From NCBI RefSeq assembly GCF_001586275.1, contig NZ_CP014545.1:434001-498000 (forward strand): DNA of 64,000 nt. The letters are read 5' to 3'. This DNA is from Sphingorhabdus sp. M41 (GTDB taxonomy: Bacteria; Pseudomonadota; Alphaproteobacteria; Sphingomonadales; Sphingomonadaceae). Both the position numbers and the translations under genes were made by a program. Under the pieces are notes generated by a model. The model was not told the DNA's origin. It saw nothing but the letters and a program-made list of their open reading frames with translations, and did not search any database. Below, piece after piece: positions 27,333-35,810 of this stretch. Each line of letters begins with the position of its first letter. Position 1 is the stretch's first letter.

Positions 27333-28898
27333 ATGAAACATATAGAACCCGCCCGCTATCTCGAGCAGCCGTTCGGCCATCTCGCTGATCTGATCAACGC
27401 CCATGCGGTCAACCAGCCCGACCGGATCGCGCTGGATGACAGTGTGGAAAAGCTGAGCTGGGCCGAGACCGCGGCGCAGGTCAACCGGATTGCGGCGCAG
27501 TTGCAGGCGGATGGATTGCAAAAGGGGCAGGCGGTTGCGATCCTCGGGACCACCACGGTTCGCTATGCGCTCGCCTATCTCGGGGCGATTGTTGCGGGCG
27601 GTTGCGCGGCGCCGCTGACGACTTCGGCGACGCCGAAGCAGCTGGCGAACATGATGCGCGACAGCGGCGCGATGCATCTGTTTATCGATAGCGCCAAGCG
27701 CGCGGAGCTGCTGGAGAGCGGAGAGAAATTGCCCGCGCTCAAACATGTCATGCTGGATCGGGCAGCGGACGACGCACCAATGATCCTGGACTGGATGGCG
27801 GCAAAAGGTGCGACGCCAGAGGATTTGGGCGTCGGTCCAAAAGACCCTTATAATATCATCTATTCCAGCGGCACCACCGGCACGCCCAAGGGCATTGTCC
27901 ACAGCCGCCAGATGCGCTGGTATCATGCGGCGGTCGGAGAGGCGACCGGATACGGCAAGCCCGGTCAGGTCACATTGCTGTCGACGCCGCTCTATTCGAA
28001 CACGACGCTGGCGCTGTTTACGCCGACCATTGCCTATGGCGGGACGATTGTTTTGATGGGCAAGTTTGATTGCCAGCGCTGGCTCGAACTGGCGCAGGAG
28101 CATCGCGCCAGCCATACGATGCTGGTGCCTGTCCAATATCAGCGGCTGATGGATTTTGAAGGCTTTGACGATTATGATCTGGGCAGCCTGACCCATAAAT
28201 ATTGCACCAGCGCGCCTTTCTCGGCGGAGCTGAAGGCGGAAGTGCTCAAACGCATGCCCGGTGGCCTGATCGAGATCTATTCGATGACCGAGGGCGGTGT
28301 GGTCTGCCTGTTGCTGTGCCACGAGCATCCTGACAAGCTGCACACGGTCGGCATCGCCTGGGGCGGCAGCGAGGTGATTACGATCGACGAGCAGCTTAAC
28401 CGGCTTCCGGCGGGCGAAATGGGCGAGCTGGTCGGACGGTCGCAGACGATGATGTCAGGCTACAAGAACCAGCCTGAAAAAACCGAGGAAGCTAGCTGGT
28501 ATGACGAAAAGGGCGACCGCTGGCAGCGGATGGGCGATATCGGCAAGGTCGACGAGGATGGTTTCATCACATTGATGGGCCGGACCAAGGACATGATCAT
28601 TTCCGGCGGTTTCAATATCTATCCGCGCGATCTGGAAGAAGCGCTGATGGCGCAGCCCGGCGTGGCCGACGCTGCGGTCATCGGTGTGGCCTCACGGCTA
28701 TGGGGTGAGACGCCGGTTGGTTTTGTTGTCGCTGATGCCGGTGTGACGCTGGACCTGGAGGCACTGAAGGCAGCGACCAATGCCAATCTCGGCAAGACGC
28801 AGCGGGTGTCGGAGCTGCGGCTGATCGACGAACTGCCGCGCAGCCATATCGGCAAGATATTGAAAACCGAGCTGCGGGATATGGTCGAGGCAACCTAG
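27333..28898 (+). CDS. Acyl-CoA ligase (AMP-forming)
   Basis: A 521-residue ANL-family ligase. The ATP loop is IIYSSGTTGTPKGIVHS (about 171-187), an adenine-binding YSMTEGG follows, then GDIGKVDEDGFITLMGRTKD and the hinge with ISGGFNIYPRDLEEAL. The catalytic lysine is near the end (SHIGKILKTEL). It activates a carboxylic acid as acyl-AMP and then acyl-CoA. ATG 27333 is chosen by alignment with family N-termini; the upstream frame runs into the repeat element. A fatty, aromatic or steroid side-chain acid is possible. Confidence 0.92.
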   Translation: MKHIEPARYLEQPFGHLADLINAHAVNQPDRIALDDSVEKLSWAETAAQVNRIAAQLQADGLQKGQAVAILGTTTVRYALAYLGAIVAGGCAAPLTTSATPKQLANMMRDSGAMHLFIDSAKRAELLESGEKLPALKHVMLDRAADDAPMILDWMAAKGATPEDLGVGPKDPYNIIYSSGTTGTPKGIVHSRQMRWYHAAVGEATGYGKPGQVTLLSTPLYSNTTLALFTPTIAYGGTIVLMGKFDCQRWLELAQEHRASHTMLVPVQYQRLMDFEGFDDYDLGSLTHKYCTSAPFSAELKAEVLKRMPGGLIEIYSMTEGGVVCLLLCHEHPDKLHTVGIAWGGSEVITIDEQLNRLPAGEMGELVGRSQTMMSGYKNQPEKTEEASWYDEKGDRWQRMGDIGKVDEDGFITLMGRTKDMIISGGFNIYPRDLEEALMAQPGVADAAVIGVASRLWGETPVGFVVADAGVTLDLEALKAATNANLGKTQRVSELRLIDELPRSHIGKILKTELRDMVEAT

Positions 28899-28922
28899 TT
28901 TGCGAAGAGGTGTTATCAATCC

Positions 28923-29627
28923 ATGTTGATAACCTTTCTTGTCGTGGCGGTGGTTTCGGCGGCGCTTATAGCGGGCGCTCTCTGGGGGATTTACGGCAAA
29001 TTATCGAGCCAGACCGAAGGTTTCGTCATTGCGCTGGCTGGCGGTGCGCTGATCGTCTCGCTGGTCAGCGAGATGATCGAACCTGCCATTGCGCAAAGCA
29101 ATCTGTGGGTCGGGCTGGGCGCGGTCGCCGCCGGGGCGGCGGTATTCTCCGGGGTCGATTACTGGATCGACGAAAAATGGGGAGCGGATGGCGGTGGCGG
29201 TTTGCTGGCTGCGATCACGCTGGACGGCGTGCCGGAAAATCTGGCGCTCGGGGTGGCGCTGATCGGCGCGGCGCCGATCGAAGTAGCGGCGCTGGCTGGA
29301 TCGATCCTGCTCTCCAACCTGCCGGAAGCGGCTGGCGGGGCCAAGCAGATGGTCGGTAACGGGCTGTCCAAGGGCAAGACGCTGGGGCTTTGGGCATTGA
29401 CTGCATTGTTATTGTCCGCCGCAGCGATCATCGGATATTTTGCTCTGGAAGGTGTTTCTCCGCACGTGCTGGCGGCGACCCGCTGTTTCGCCGCCGGCGC
29501 GGTGGTCGCCTCGCTAGCGACCGAGGTTTTCCCCAAGGCCTATAAGGAGGATCATCATATGGCCGGTGTCGCGACCGCGATCGGGGTGATCCTGGCGGTC
29601 TTTCTGGGCGAGCTTGCCACGGCCTGA
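28923..29627 (+). CDS. ZIP-family metal transporter-like membrane protein
   Basis: A 234-residue membrane protein with about seven to eight hydrophobic segments. The two ZIP signature helices are recognisable: TLDGVPENLALGVAL (TM4, with D, E and N as possible metal ligands in place of HNxPEG) and SILLSNLPEAAGGAKQM (TM5). ZIP proteins move Zn or other divalent cations into the cytoplasm. The histidines usual in the transport site are missing, so the metal preference, or whether it transports metal at all, is uncertain. It starts 24 bases after the ligase gene. Confidence 0.75.
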   Translation: MLITFLVVAVVSAALIAGALWGIYGKLSSQTEGFVIALAGGALIVSLVSEMIEPAIAQSNLWVGLGAVAAGAAVFSGVDYWIDEKWGADGGGGLLAAITLDGVPENLALGVALIGAAPIEVAALAGSILLSNLPEAAGGAKQMVGNGLSKGKTLGLWALTALLLSAAAIIGYFALEGVSPHVLAATRCFAAGAVVASLATEVFPKAYKEDHHMAGVATAIGVILAVFLGELATA

Positions 29628-29702
29628 GATGGGCCGGATTTTGCGCCGACAGGCGACAAAGGCACTGGACTCGAATGGGGCGGCCCACTAAGCGCCTAAG
29701 CC

Positions 29703-31274
29703 ATGTCCATAGCTCATGAAGAAACCATCCTGATCGTCGATTTCGGCTCTCAGGTCACGCAGCTTATCGCCCGCCGGGTGCGCGAGGCGGGAGTCTATTC
29801 GGAGATTGCTCCGTTCCATATGGCGGAAGAGGCCTTCCACCGGCTGAAACCCAAGGGGATCATCCTGTCTGGATCGCCCGCTGGGGTGCCCGACGAAGGC
29901 AGCCCGCGCGCGCCGGATGTGATTTTCGAAAGCGGCCTGCCGATCCTCGGCATCTGCTATGGCCAGCAGGTGATGACGCACCAGCTGGGCGGCACGGTGG
30001 AATCGGGTTCGGGCGGCGACTTTGGTGGAGAATTTGGCCGCGCCTTTATCGAAATCAGCGAAGAATGCGTGTTGTTCGACGGCCTGTGGCAGGTTGGCGA
30101 GAAACATCAGGTGTGGATGAGCCACGGCGACAAGGTCACCGAATTCGCGCCGGGCTTCCGGATCGTCGCGACCACCGAAGGCGCGCCCTTCGCGCTGATC
30201 GCTGACGACGAGCGGCGCTATTATGGCACGCAATTCCACCCCGAGGTCGTGCACACGCCAGACGGCGGCAAGATGATCGCCAATTTCGTCCGCCATGTCT
30301 GCGGCTGTGCCGGCGACTGGACGATGGCGGAATATAAAGACGCCAAGATCGCCGAAATCCGGGAGCAGGTCGGCGACAAGAAAGTCATTTGCGGCTTGTC
30401 CGGTGGCGTCGACAGTTCGGTCGCGGCGATCCTGATCCACGAAGCAATTGGCGACCAGCTGACCTGCGTCTTTGTCGACCATGGCCTGCTGCGGATGAAC
30501 GAGCGCGAGCAGGTCGAGACCCTGTTCCGCGACCATTATAATATACCGCTGGTGGTGGTTGATGCCGAGGACCGTTTCATGGCCGGCCTTGCCGGTGTCA
30601 CCGACCCGGAGAAGAAACGCAAATTCATTGGCGGCGAATTTATCGAAGTGTTTGACGAGGAATCGGCGCGGGTTGGTGGTGCCGATTTTCTGGCACAGGG
30701 AACGCTCTATCCCGATGTGATCGAGAGCGTCTCGTTCACCGGCGGGCCGAGCGTGACGATCAAGTCGCACCATAATGTCGGCGGACTTCCGGAACGCATG
30801 AACATGAAGCTGGTCGAGCCGTTGCGCGAATTGTTCAAGGACGAAGTCCGCGATCTCGGGCGCGAACTGGGCCTGAACGACCAGTTTGTCGGACGCCACC
30901 CGTTCCCCGGCCCGGGGCTGGCGATCCGCATTCCCGGCGAAGTGACCAAGGAACGCTGCGATATCCTGCGCAAGGCTGACGCGATCTATCTCGAGGAAAT
31001 CCGCAATGCCGGCCTGTACGACGCGATCTGGCAGGCCTTCGCCGTATTGCTCCCGGTCAAAACCGTCGGCGTGATGGGCGACCAGCGCACCTACGATAAC
31101 GTTTGCGGCCTGCGCGCCGTCACCAGCACCGACGGCATGACCGCCGACGTCTACCCCTTCGACGCCAGCTTCCTGACTCGCGTATCGACGCGGATCGTCA
31201 ACGAGGTCAAGGGGATCAACCGGGTGGTCTATGATTATACCAGCAAGCCGCCTGGGACTATTGAGTGGGAGTGA
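29703..31274 (+). CDS. guaA: GMP synthase (glutamine-hydrolysing)
   Basis: A 523-residue GuaA of normal length. The class I glutamine amidotransferase domain carries [10 protein letters not shown] (nucleophile Cys near 84) and THFHPE-like [10 protein letters not shown]; the ATP-pyrophosphatase domain has the loop [12 protein letters not shown] (about 231-242); the C-terminal dimerisation domain ends [14 protein letters not shown]. It converts XMP to GMP. No Shine-Dalgarno is obvious before ATG. Confidence 0.98.
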   Translation: MSIAHEETILIVDFGSQVTQLIARRVREAGVYSEIAPFHMAEEAFHRLKPKGIILSGSPAGVPDEGSPRAPDVIFESGLPILGICYGQQVMTHQLGGTVESGSGGDFGGEFGRAFIEISEECVLFDGLWQVGEKHQVWMSHGDKVTEFAPGFRIVATTEGAPFALIADDERRYYGTQFHPEVVHTPDGGKMIANFVRHVCGCAGDWTMAEYKDAKIAEIREQVGDKKVICGLSGGVDSSVAAILIHEAIGDQLTCVFVDHGLLRMNEREQVETLFRDHYNIPLVVVDAEDRFMAGLAGVTDPEKKRKFIGGEFIEVFDEESARVGGADFLAQGTLYPDVIESVSFTGGPSVTIKSHHNVGGLPERMNMKLVEPLRELFKDEVRDLGRELGLNDQFVGRHPFPGPGLAIRIPGEVTKERCDILRKADAIYLEEIRNAGLYDAIWQAFAVLLPVKTVGVMGDQRTYDNVCGLRAVTSTDGMTADVYPFDASFLTRVSTRIVNEVKGINRVVYDYTSKPPGTIEWE

Positions 31275-31285
31275 CGCGGTTAACA

Positions 31286-31308
31286 GCAAATGCGCGGGGC
31301 GCATTTGC
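31286..31308. other. Perfect 10-bp hairpin after guaA
   Basis: GCAAATGCGC (31286-31295) pairs with GCGCATTTGC (31299-31308) over a GGG loop, 12 bases after the guaA stop. No T-run follows. A second hairpin, CGGCATC-GCAA-GATGCCG, lies at 31319-31336 with a GNRA-type tetraloop. They may protect the 3-prime end or aid factor-dependent termination. Confidence 0.5.
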
Positions 31309-31415
31309 CCGCGTCGCTCGGCATCGCAAGATGCCGCATGGTGGAGAGCGATAGTCCGAATTATTCGGCGACGTGAGGAGCTGCTGAGCCGGTCACCGAC
31401 TTTGTGACTACCTCG

Positions 31416-31442
31416 GTCCTTCGACAAGCTCAGGACGAACGG
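31416..31442 (+). repeat. REP-like element, family 1 (left half of a doublet)
   Basis: TTCGACAAGCTCAGGACGAA core. It pairs with the inverted copy at 31490-31516; the inter-element sequence resembles that of the doublet at 31842-31940. Confidence 0.85.
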
Positions 31443-31489
31443 GGTTTTTCGGCGCTGGTTTTTTAACACTTTAGGCCAATCACCCTCTT

Positions 31490-31516
31490 CCGTTCGTCCT
31501 GAGCTTGTCGAAGGAC
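31490..31516 (-). repeat. REP-like element, family 1 (right half of a doublet)
   Basis: Inverted copy. It ends 22 bases before the GIY-YIG start codon, so the doublet sits in that gene's leader. Confidence 0.85.
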
Positions 31517-31538
31517 GGGTGCGTGCTATCGTGGGGCC

Positions 31539-31826
31539 ATGGCATTCTGGACTTATATGCTGAAATGCGCGGACGGGCATTATTATGTCGGGCACAGCGA
31601 TAATCTTGAGGCCCGCATCGCCGCCCATCAGTCCGGAGTCATTGGCGGCTATACCCACAGCCGGCGGCCGGTGGAACTGGTCTGGTGCGAAACATTCGGA
31701 ACTCGCGAAGAAGCCATTGCGGCGGAGCGCCAGATCAAGGGCTGGTCGCGCGCGAAAAAGCGGGCGTTGATTGTCGGGGACTGGGATTTGATGTCGGTAT
31801 TGGCCCGGTGTCGGGCGGGCGGGTAG
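31539..31826 (+). CDS. GIY-YIG nuclease-domain protein
   Basis: A 95-residue UPF0213/YhbQ-type single GIY-YIG domain. WTYMLKCADGHYYVGHSDNL is the two-strand GIY...YIG start (YML...YVG), followed by Arg26 in EARIAAH, GYTHSRRPVELVW, and Glu near EAIAAERQIKGWSR. It is probably a small endonuclease or DNA-binding protein of unknown role. The gene is isolated and bracketed on both sides by repeat doublets that share about 115 bases in direct orientation. Confidence 0.88.
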   Translation: MAFWTYMLKCADGHYYVGHSDNLEARIAAHQSGVIGGYTHSRRPVELVWCETFGTREEAIAAERQIKGWSRAKKRALIVGDWDLMSVLARCRAGG

Positions 31827-31841
31827 ATTGTGTGAATTCGT

Positions 31842-31866
31842 ACTTCGACAAGCTCAGCACGAACGG
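31842..31866 (+). repeat. REP-like element, family 1 (left half of a doublet)
   Basis: Variant CTTCGACAAGCTCAGCACGA. It begins 15 bases after the GIY-YIG stop codon. Confidence 0.85.
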
Positions 31867-31913
31867 AATATTGCACCGTTACGCCTTTGCTCTTGGGGCC
31901 GATCACCCCTCTA

Positions 31914-31940
31914 CCGTTCGTCCTGAGCCTGTCGAAGGGC
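31914..31940 (-). repeat. REP-like element, family 1 (right half of a doublet)
   Basis: Variant CGTCCTGAGCCTGTCGAAGG. Together with the copy at 31842 it repeats the architecture of 31416-31516, including a shared GGGTGCG(T/C)GCTAT tail. Confidence 0.85.
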
Positions 31941-32018
31941 GGGTGCGCGCTATGCTAACTCTGTGAGATCGGGCCAGGCCTCTGAATCAAGTGTCAGGCG
32001 ACAATGGTGAATGCCTCG

Positions 32019-32045
32019 GTCCTTCGACAGGCTCAGGACGAACGG
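32019..32045 (+). repeat. REP-like element, family 1 (single)
   Basis: TTCGACAGGCTCAGGACGAA core, without a nearby inverted partner. Confidence 0.85.
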
Positions 32046-32191
32046 GTCTTTTTGCGATTTTGCTTTTTTTGGCTCAGCTGTAACGGATAAAGCCGGTCGA
32101 CCGCCACCCGTCGCAATCAATCGTCAAGACCGCTTTCCCACACAATCTTTTCGTTGTGCAGTCCCACGCCGAGCTCCTCTGCCTTGCGCCC

Positions 32192-32353
32192 TCAAAAGCG
32201 CTTGCGCTGTTCAGCCGTGCCGGATCGGGCGGCGTCAAACAGATGGTCGATAGAGGTTTCCTGTTCTCCGGCGCCTAGCGATCGAGTCGTCAGCTCGGCC
32301 TCTCGGTTGATGGATTTCACGCGTTCATCTTCAACCGTGACCATCTTTTTCAT
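32192..32353 (-). CDS. Doubtful small ORF, 53 residues
   Basis: An ATG frame on the minus strand giving MKKMVTVEDERVKSINREAE and ending EQRKRF: charged, hydrophilic and without cysteine. I do not recognise it. No ribosome binding site precedes ATG, though TTGACA lies about 20 bases upstream. It may be a small unknown protein or chance coding in a gene-free stretch. Confidence 0.2.
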   Translation of the reverse strand: MKKMVTVEDERVKSINREAELTTRSLGAGEQETSIDHLFDAARSGTAEQRKRF

Positions 32354-32496
32354 GGTATCAAAATGGTGTCAAGATTACCAATTTGCAAGATAGGCAGCAA
32401 GGTCTCCGGGTTTATGACACGGGCATATGTTGACCATCTGCTGCGCTCATACTAAGCCCAGTTTAATCAAACAATTAAATTCAGGAGAGACCCGTC

Positions 32497-33504
32497 ATGA
32501 AAGCCATCCAACTGCACGCTCCCGCATCGCTCGACAATCTGAAGCTGGTCGATCTGACCGATCCGGCGGCGCCCGGACCCGGCGAGATCGCGGTGCGGCT
32601 GCGCGCTTCCAGCCTCAATTTTCATGATTATGCGGTGGTCAAGGGGATGATCCCGACCGCCGAAAACCGCATTCCGATGTCCGATGGGGCGGGCGAGGTC
32701 ACCGCGGTGGGCGAGGGCGTCAGCGAATTTGCAGTGGGCGATATGGTGGTTTCGACTTTTTTCCCGGAATGGATCGATGGGGCGCCGCCCGAAGGCGGCT
32801 TTGTGCGGGTACCCGGCGACGGGATTGACGGCTATGCGGTCGAGCAGGCGGTTGGCGCGGCCACGTCCTGGACCAAGGCACCAAAGGGCTTCAGCGCTGC
32901 CGAGGCTGCGACCCTGACTTGTGCCGGGCTTACCGCCTGGCGCGCGCTGTTTGTCGATGGCTGCGTGAAGCCGGGCGACACGGTGCTGGTGCAGGGTACT
33001 GGCGGCGTCTCGATCTTCGCGCTGCAATTTGCCAAGGCGGCTGGCGCGACGGTGATCGCGACGTCTTCGTCCAACGACAAGCTGAAGCGGCTGAAGGAAC
33101 TCGGCGCTGACCATCTGATCAATTACAAGGAAGTCGAAGCCTGGGGGCCGAAGGTGCTTGAACTGACCGGCGGCAAGGGCGTTGATTGCGTTGTGGAAAT
33201 CGGCGGACCGGGCACGCTCGACCAGTCGATGATGGCAACGCGGATCGGCGGCCATATTGCCCTGATCGGCGTGCTCACCGGCTTTGCCGGACCCGTGCAG
33301 ACCGGGCTGCTGATGGCGAAGAACCTGCGCGTGCAGGGGCTGACCGTGGGCAGCCGGGCCCAGCAGCTCGACATGATCGCGGCGATCGAGGCCAATGGTC
33401 TCAAGCCTGTGCTCGACAAGCATTTCCCGCTCGCGGATCTGGCCGATGCCTTCCGCCACCAGGAATCGGGCAAGCATTTCGGCAAGATTGTCGTCGATAT
33501 CTGA
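32497..33504 (+). CDS. NAD(P)-dependent zinc-type alcohol dehydrogenase/quinone reductase-like protein
   Basis: A 335-residue MDR-family oxidoreductase. The N-terminal GroES-like domain has the SLNFHDYAVVKG segment of the quinone-reductase-like branch, and the Rossmann domain carries VLVQGTGGVSIFALQFAKA (about 166-184). The usual catalytic-zinc and structural-zinc cysteines are missing, so it is probably zinc-free. AGGAGAGACCCGTC gives a good ribosome binding site before ATG 32497. The reaction cannot be told; quinone or enone reduction is usual for this branch. Confidence 0.88.
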   Translation: MKAIQLHAPASLDNLKLVDLTDPAAPGPGEIAVRLRASSLNFHDYAVVKGMIPTAENRIPMSDGAGEVTAVGEGVSEFAVGDMVVSTFFPEWIDGAPPEGGFVRVPGDGIDGYAVEQAVGAATSWTKAPKGFSAAEAATLTCAGLTAWRALFVDGCVKPGDTVLVQGTGGVSIFALQFAKAAGATVIATSSSNDKLKRLKELGADHLINYKEVEAWGPKVLELTGGKGVDCVVEIGGPGTLDQSMMATRIGGHIALIGVLTGFAGPVQTGLLMAKNLRVQGLTVGSRAQQLDMIAAIEANGLKPVLDKHFPLADLADAFRHQESGKHFGKIVVDI

Positions 33505-33533
33505 AGCAGCCTGGCGTGCGAAAGGAAACATGA

Positions 33534-33935
33534 ATGATCAAGGGAAGCTGTCTTTGCGGATCGGTCACATATGAAGCGGATTGCGACAATGGCCCGATCA
33601 TCCATTGTCATTGTCAGACCTGCCGAAAAGCCCATAGCGCCGCCTTTTCCAGCGTCATGCCGATCGCGCATGACGCTTTCAGGTGGACCAGCGGAGAGGA
33701 GCTTCTGAACAGTTTCGAATCGTCGCCGGGGAAGATCCGCTATTTCTGCACACGCTGTGGATCGCAGCTGATTGCGGAACGGCGGGAAGCGAATATGGTG
33801 ATGCTCAGAATGGGCTGTGTCGATACGGAGATAAGCCAAAGGCCCGACGCCCATATCTGGCGTTCGGATGGCGCGCCATGGTATGATCCGGACCATGACA
33901 TCCGCCAATTGGCGGAAGGCTATGCTAGGGCTTAG
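33534..33935 (+). CDS. GFA/CENP-V-domain zinc protein
   Basis: A 133-residue protein of the glutathione-dependent formaldehyde-activating family. Zinc-binding cysteines are GSCLCGSVTY (Cys6, Cys8), HCHCQTCRKAH (Cys25, Cys27, Cys30) and YFCTRCGSQL. Most members are not proven formaldehyde enzymes, so the name shows fold only. It lies 29 bases after the oxidoreductase gene and 7 bases before an acetyltransferase gene. Confidence 0.88.
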   Translation: MIKGSCLCGSVTYEADCDNGPIIHCHCQTCRKAHSAAFSSVMPIAHDAFRWTSGEELLNSFESSPGKIRYFCTRCGSQLIAERREANMVMLRMGCVDTEISQRPDAHIWRSDGAPWYDPDHDIRQLAEGYARA

Positions 33936-33942
33936 CACCGCG

Positions 33943-34353
33943 ATGCAGATTTCTACCGCCAAAGAGTCCGATAGGGATGGCGTTATCGCGCTCTGGGAAG
34001 CCTGTGAACTCACGCGTCCGTGGAATGATCCGGCGGCGGATTATCGTCTGGCCATGGCGAACGAGACATCGGCGATATTGCTTGCCCATATAGAAGGTGA
34101 GCTGGTTGCCAGCGTCATGACGGGATTTGATGGCCATCGCGGCTGGGTCTATTATCTTGCGGTCGCTCCGGCTTCCCGGAAACGGGGCCTTGGCAGGACG
34201 ATGATGGAAGCCGCCGAGCAATGGTTGCGCGAACGCAAGGCACCGAAAATCCAGCTGATGGTGCGGGATGATAACGACACCGCTATCGGTTTCTACAAGG
34301 CGCTCGGATATGATGTGCAGCCGGTGGTGACCATTGGTCGCAGGCTGGACTGA
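33943..34353 (+). CDS. GNAT-family acetyltransferase (YpeA-like)
   Basis: A 136-residue GNAT domain. WVYYLAVAPASRKRGLGRTM is the beta4-alpha3 acetyl-CoA pyrophosphate loop (R/Q-x-x-G-x-G/A), and NDTAIGFYKALGYDVQPV is the C-terminal motif. The LWEACELTRPWNDPAADY start is that of the YpeA group. Start ATG 33943 is the first clear one after the GFA stop; an ATG at 33922 is an alternative. The substrate is unknown. Confidence 0.85.
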   Translation: MQISTAKESDRDGVIALWEACELTRPWNDPAADYRLAMANETSAILLAHIEGELVASVMTGFDGHRGWVYYLAVAPASRKRGLGRTMMEAAEQWLRERKAPKIQLMVRDDNDTAIGFYKALGYDVQPVVTIGRRLD

Positions 34354-34440
34354 TCGATCAGAGCGGGCGGGGACCATCAACCGTCACCGGACAGCCGGGA
34401 TCGGAGCCTTGCTCCCGGCAAGCGGCTCGGCCATATTTCA

Positions 34441-35145
34441 GTGATGCCACCAGACTCAGGTCCCGATCATCGCACGGCCATATTGCGCCGGATGCAGAAT
34501 AAGCTGGTCGAGCAATTTGGCCGGGTGGTTGAGGCTGATGATACGCGTCGTGATCCCATGTGGACTCTGGTGCAAGGTGTTATCGGGGCGCGCGCAAAAA
34601 CCGCCGTATCCAATGACAATACCGATCGATTGATCGCTGCCTACGGGTCGTGGGAGCGCGTCGCAGAGGCACCGATTGAGGAATTGAGGGACCAGCTGCA
34701 AACCGCCACATTTCCGGCGATGGCGGCAGAGCGGCTAAAGGCCTGCCTGAATGCAATTATCGCCCAGTGTGGCAAGGCCAGTCTGGATCATCTTGAATCC
34801 ATGGACACGGCGGATGCCATGGACTGGCTGGAAACATTGCCGGGGATTGCGCGAAAGATCAGCGCCGGGATCATGAACACCAGCCATTTCAATCGCAAGG
34901 CGCTGGTGCTGGATTCCGGCCATCGCCGGGTGGTGCAGCGCATGGGGCTGGTCCGGCCGAAGGCTGATGCGAGGCGGGCCTATGATGAACTGATGCCGGT
35001 GATACCGCCAGAATGGACGGCGGAAGATCTGGATGAGCACCATATGTTGGGAAAACGCCTCGCCCAGACTTTTTGTCGGCCGAAACGGCCAAATTGCTCA
35101 TCCTGTCCGGTGCGGGTCGATTGCGAGACGGGGTCGGCCTCATGA
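34441..35145 (+). CDS. Endonuclease III-like DNA glycosylase (HhH-GPD, 4Fe-4S), divergent copy
   Basis: A 234-residue HhH-GPD protein. The helix-hairpin-helix is LPGIARKISAGI with Lys139 at the catalytic lysine place; Asp158 (VLDSGHRRV) is at the catalytic aspartate place, but the usual VDTH is LDSG. The iron-sulfur loop is complete: Cys212-x6-Cys219-x2-Cys222-x5-Cys228. The pyrimidine-pocket motif LSAQ is GARA. It ends in ATGA overlap with a canonical nth gene. A different base lesion is likely, by inference. Confidence 0.85.
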   Translation: MMPPDSGPDHRTAILRRMQNKLVEQFGRVVEADDTRRDPMWTLVQGVIGARAKTAVSNDNTDRLIAAYGSWERVAEAPIEELRDQLQTATFPAMAAERLKACLNAIIAQCGKASLDHLESMDTADAMDWLETLPGIARKISAGIMNTSHFNRKALVLDSGHRRVVQRMGLVRPKADARRAYDELMPVIPPEWTAEDLDEHHMLGKRLAQTFCRPKRPNCSSCPVRVDCETGSAS

Positions 35146-35810
35146 TAAGTGATCATCAGGTCGAAACCGTATATCGGCGCCTGTCGGAGGCCATGCCGGG
35201 CCGCACGAAAGACGCCAAGGGACCCAAAGGCCAGCCCGACGCCTTCCGGTCCTGCATATCTTGTATGCTCTCGGCCCAGTCGCTGGACCGCAATACCGCC
35301 GAGGCCGCGCGCGCTTTGTTCGAACTCGCGCAAACCCCGGAAGACATGCTGGAGCTGGACGATCGCGATATTGCCGCAGCGATCAAACCGTGCGGGCTTT
35401 ATAATATGAAAACCCGCAATATCCGGAATTTCTGCGAGCATTTGCTGGCCGAACATGGCGGTGTCGTCCCGAACAGCCGGGAAGGTCTATTGTCGATGCC
35501 GGGCATCGGCCGCAAATGCGCGGATATCGTTATGAGCTTTACCTTTGGTGCCGATGTGATCGCCGTGGACACGCATGTACACCGTGTTTGCAACCGCATT
35601 GGCCTGACCGATGCGAAGACCGCCGACAAGACTGCCCAGCAGCTGGAAGCGCGCAGCCCCGATTGGGCCTTGCGCGACGGTCATTTCTGGCTAATTCAGT
35701 TCGGGAAGCGAATCTGCACTTCCCGGAACCCGAAATGTGACCGATGTCCGGTAAATGACATCTGTCTCTGGCTCGAAGCGCAGCAGAAACAGGACCAGAC
35801 GCATGAGTAA
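35142..35810 (+). CDS. nth: Endonuclease III
   Basis: A 222-residue Nth. LSAQSLDRNT in the pocket, MPGIGRKCADIV with Lys125, VDTHVHRVCNRIGL with Asp143, and the iron-sulfur loop Cys192-x6-Cys199-x2-Cys202-x5-Cys208 are all canonical. It removes oxidised pyrimidines and nicks abasic sites. ATG 35142 overlaps the stop of the divergent homologue before it, so the two are translationally coupled; the longer frame upstream lies inside that gene. The stop overlaps the next gene by 8 bases. Confidence 0.95.
   Translation: MISDHQVETVYRRLSEAMPGRTKDAKGPKGQPDAFRSCISCMLSAQSLDRNTAEAARALFELAQTPEDMLELDDRDIAAAIKPCGLYNMKTRNIRNFCEHLLAEHGGVVPNSREGLLSMPGIGRKCADIVMSFTFGADVIAVDTHVHRVCNRIGLTDAKTADKTAQQLEARSPDWALRDGHFWLIQFGKRICTSRNPKCDRCPVNDICLWLEAQQKQDQTHE

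Larger units (their letters stand above)
31827..32496. other. 670-bp stretch with repeats and no certain gene
   Basis: Between the GIY-YIG gene and the oxidoreductase at 32497. It holds three family-1 REP copies (31842, 31914, 32019) and a weak 53-codon minus-strand frame (32192-32353). AATTCAGGAGAGACCCGTC before 32497 is the next gene's ribosome binding site. Nothing else is recognisable. Confidence 0.6.

Noticed and set aside
27034-27333. 99-codon plus-strand frame in the repeat element
   Set aside because: Made of the nested repeat and the right arm; not a gene.
29688-31658. 656-codon minus-strand frame across guaA
   Set aside because: Shadow of GuaA that also runs through a REP doublet; no recognisable protein.
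24467-32045. Repeated 25-27-base units as a CRISPR array
   Set aside because: Units are spread over kilobases in both orientations with irregular spacing and no cas genes; they are REP-like.
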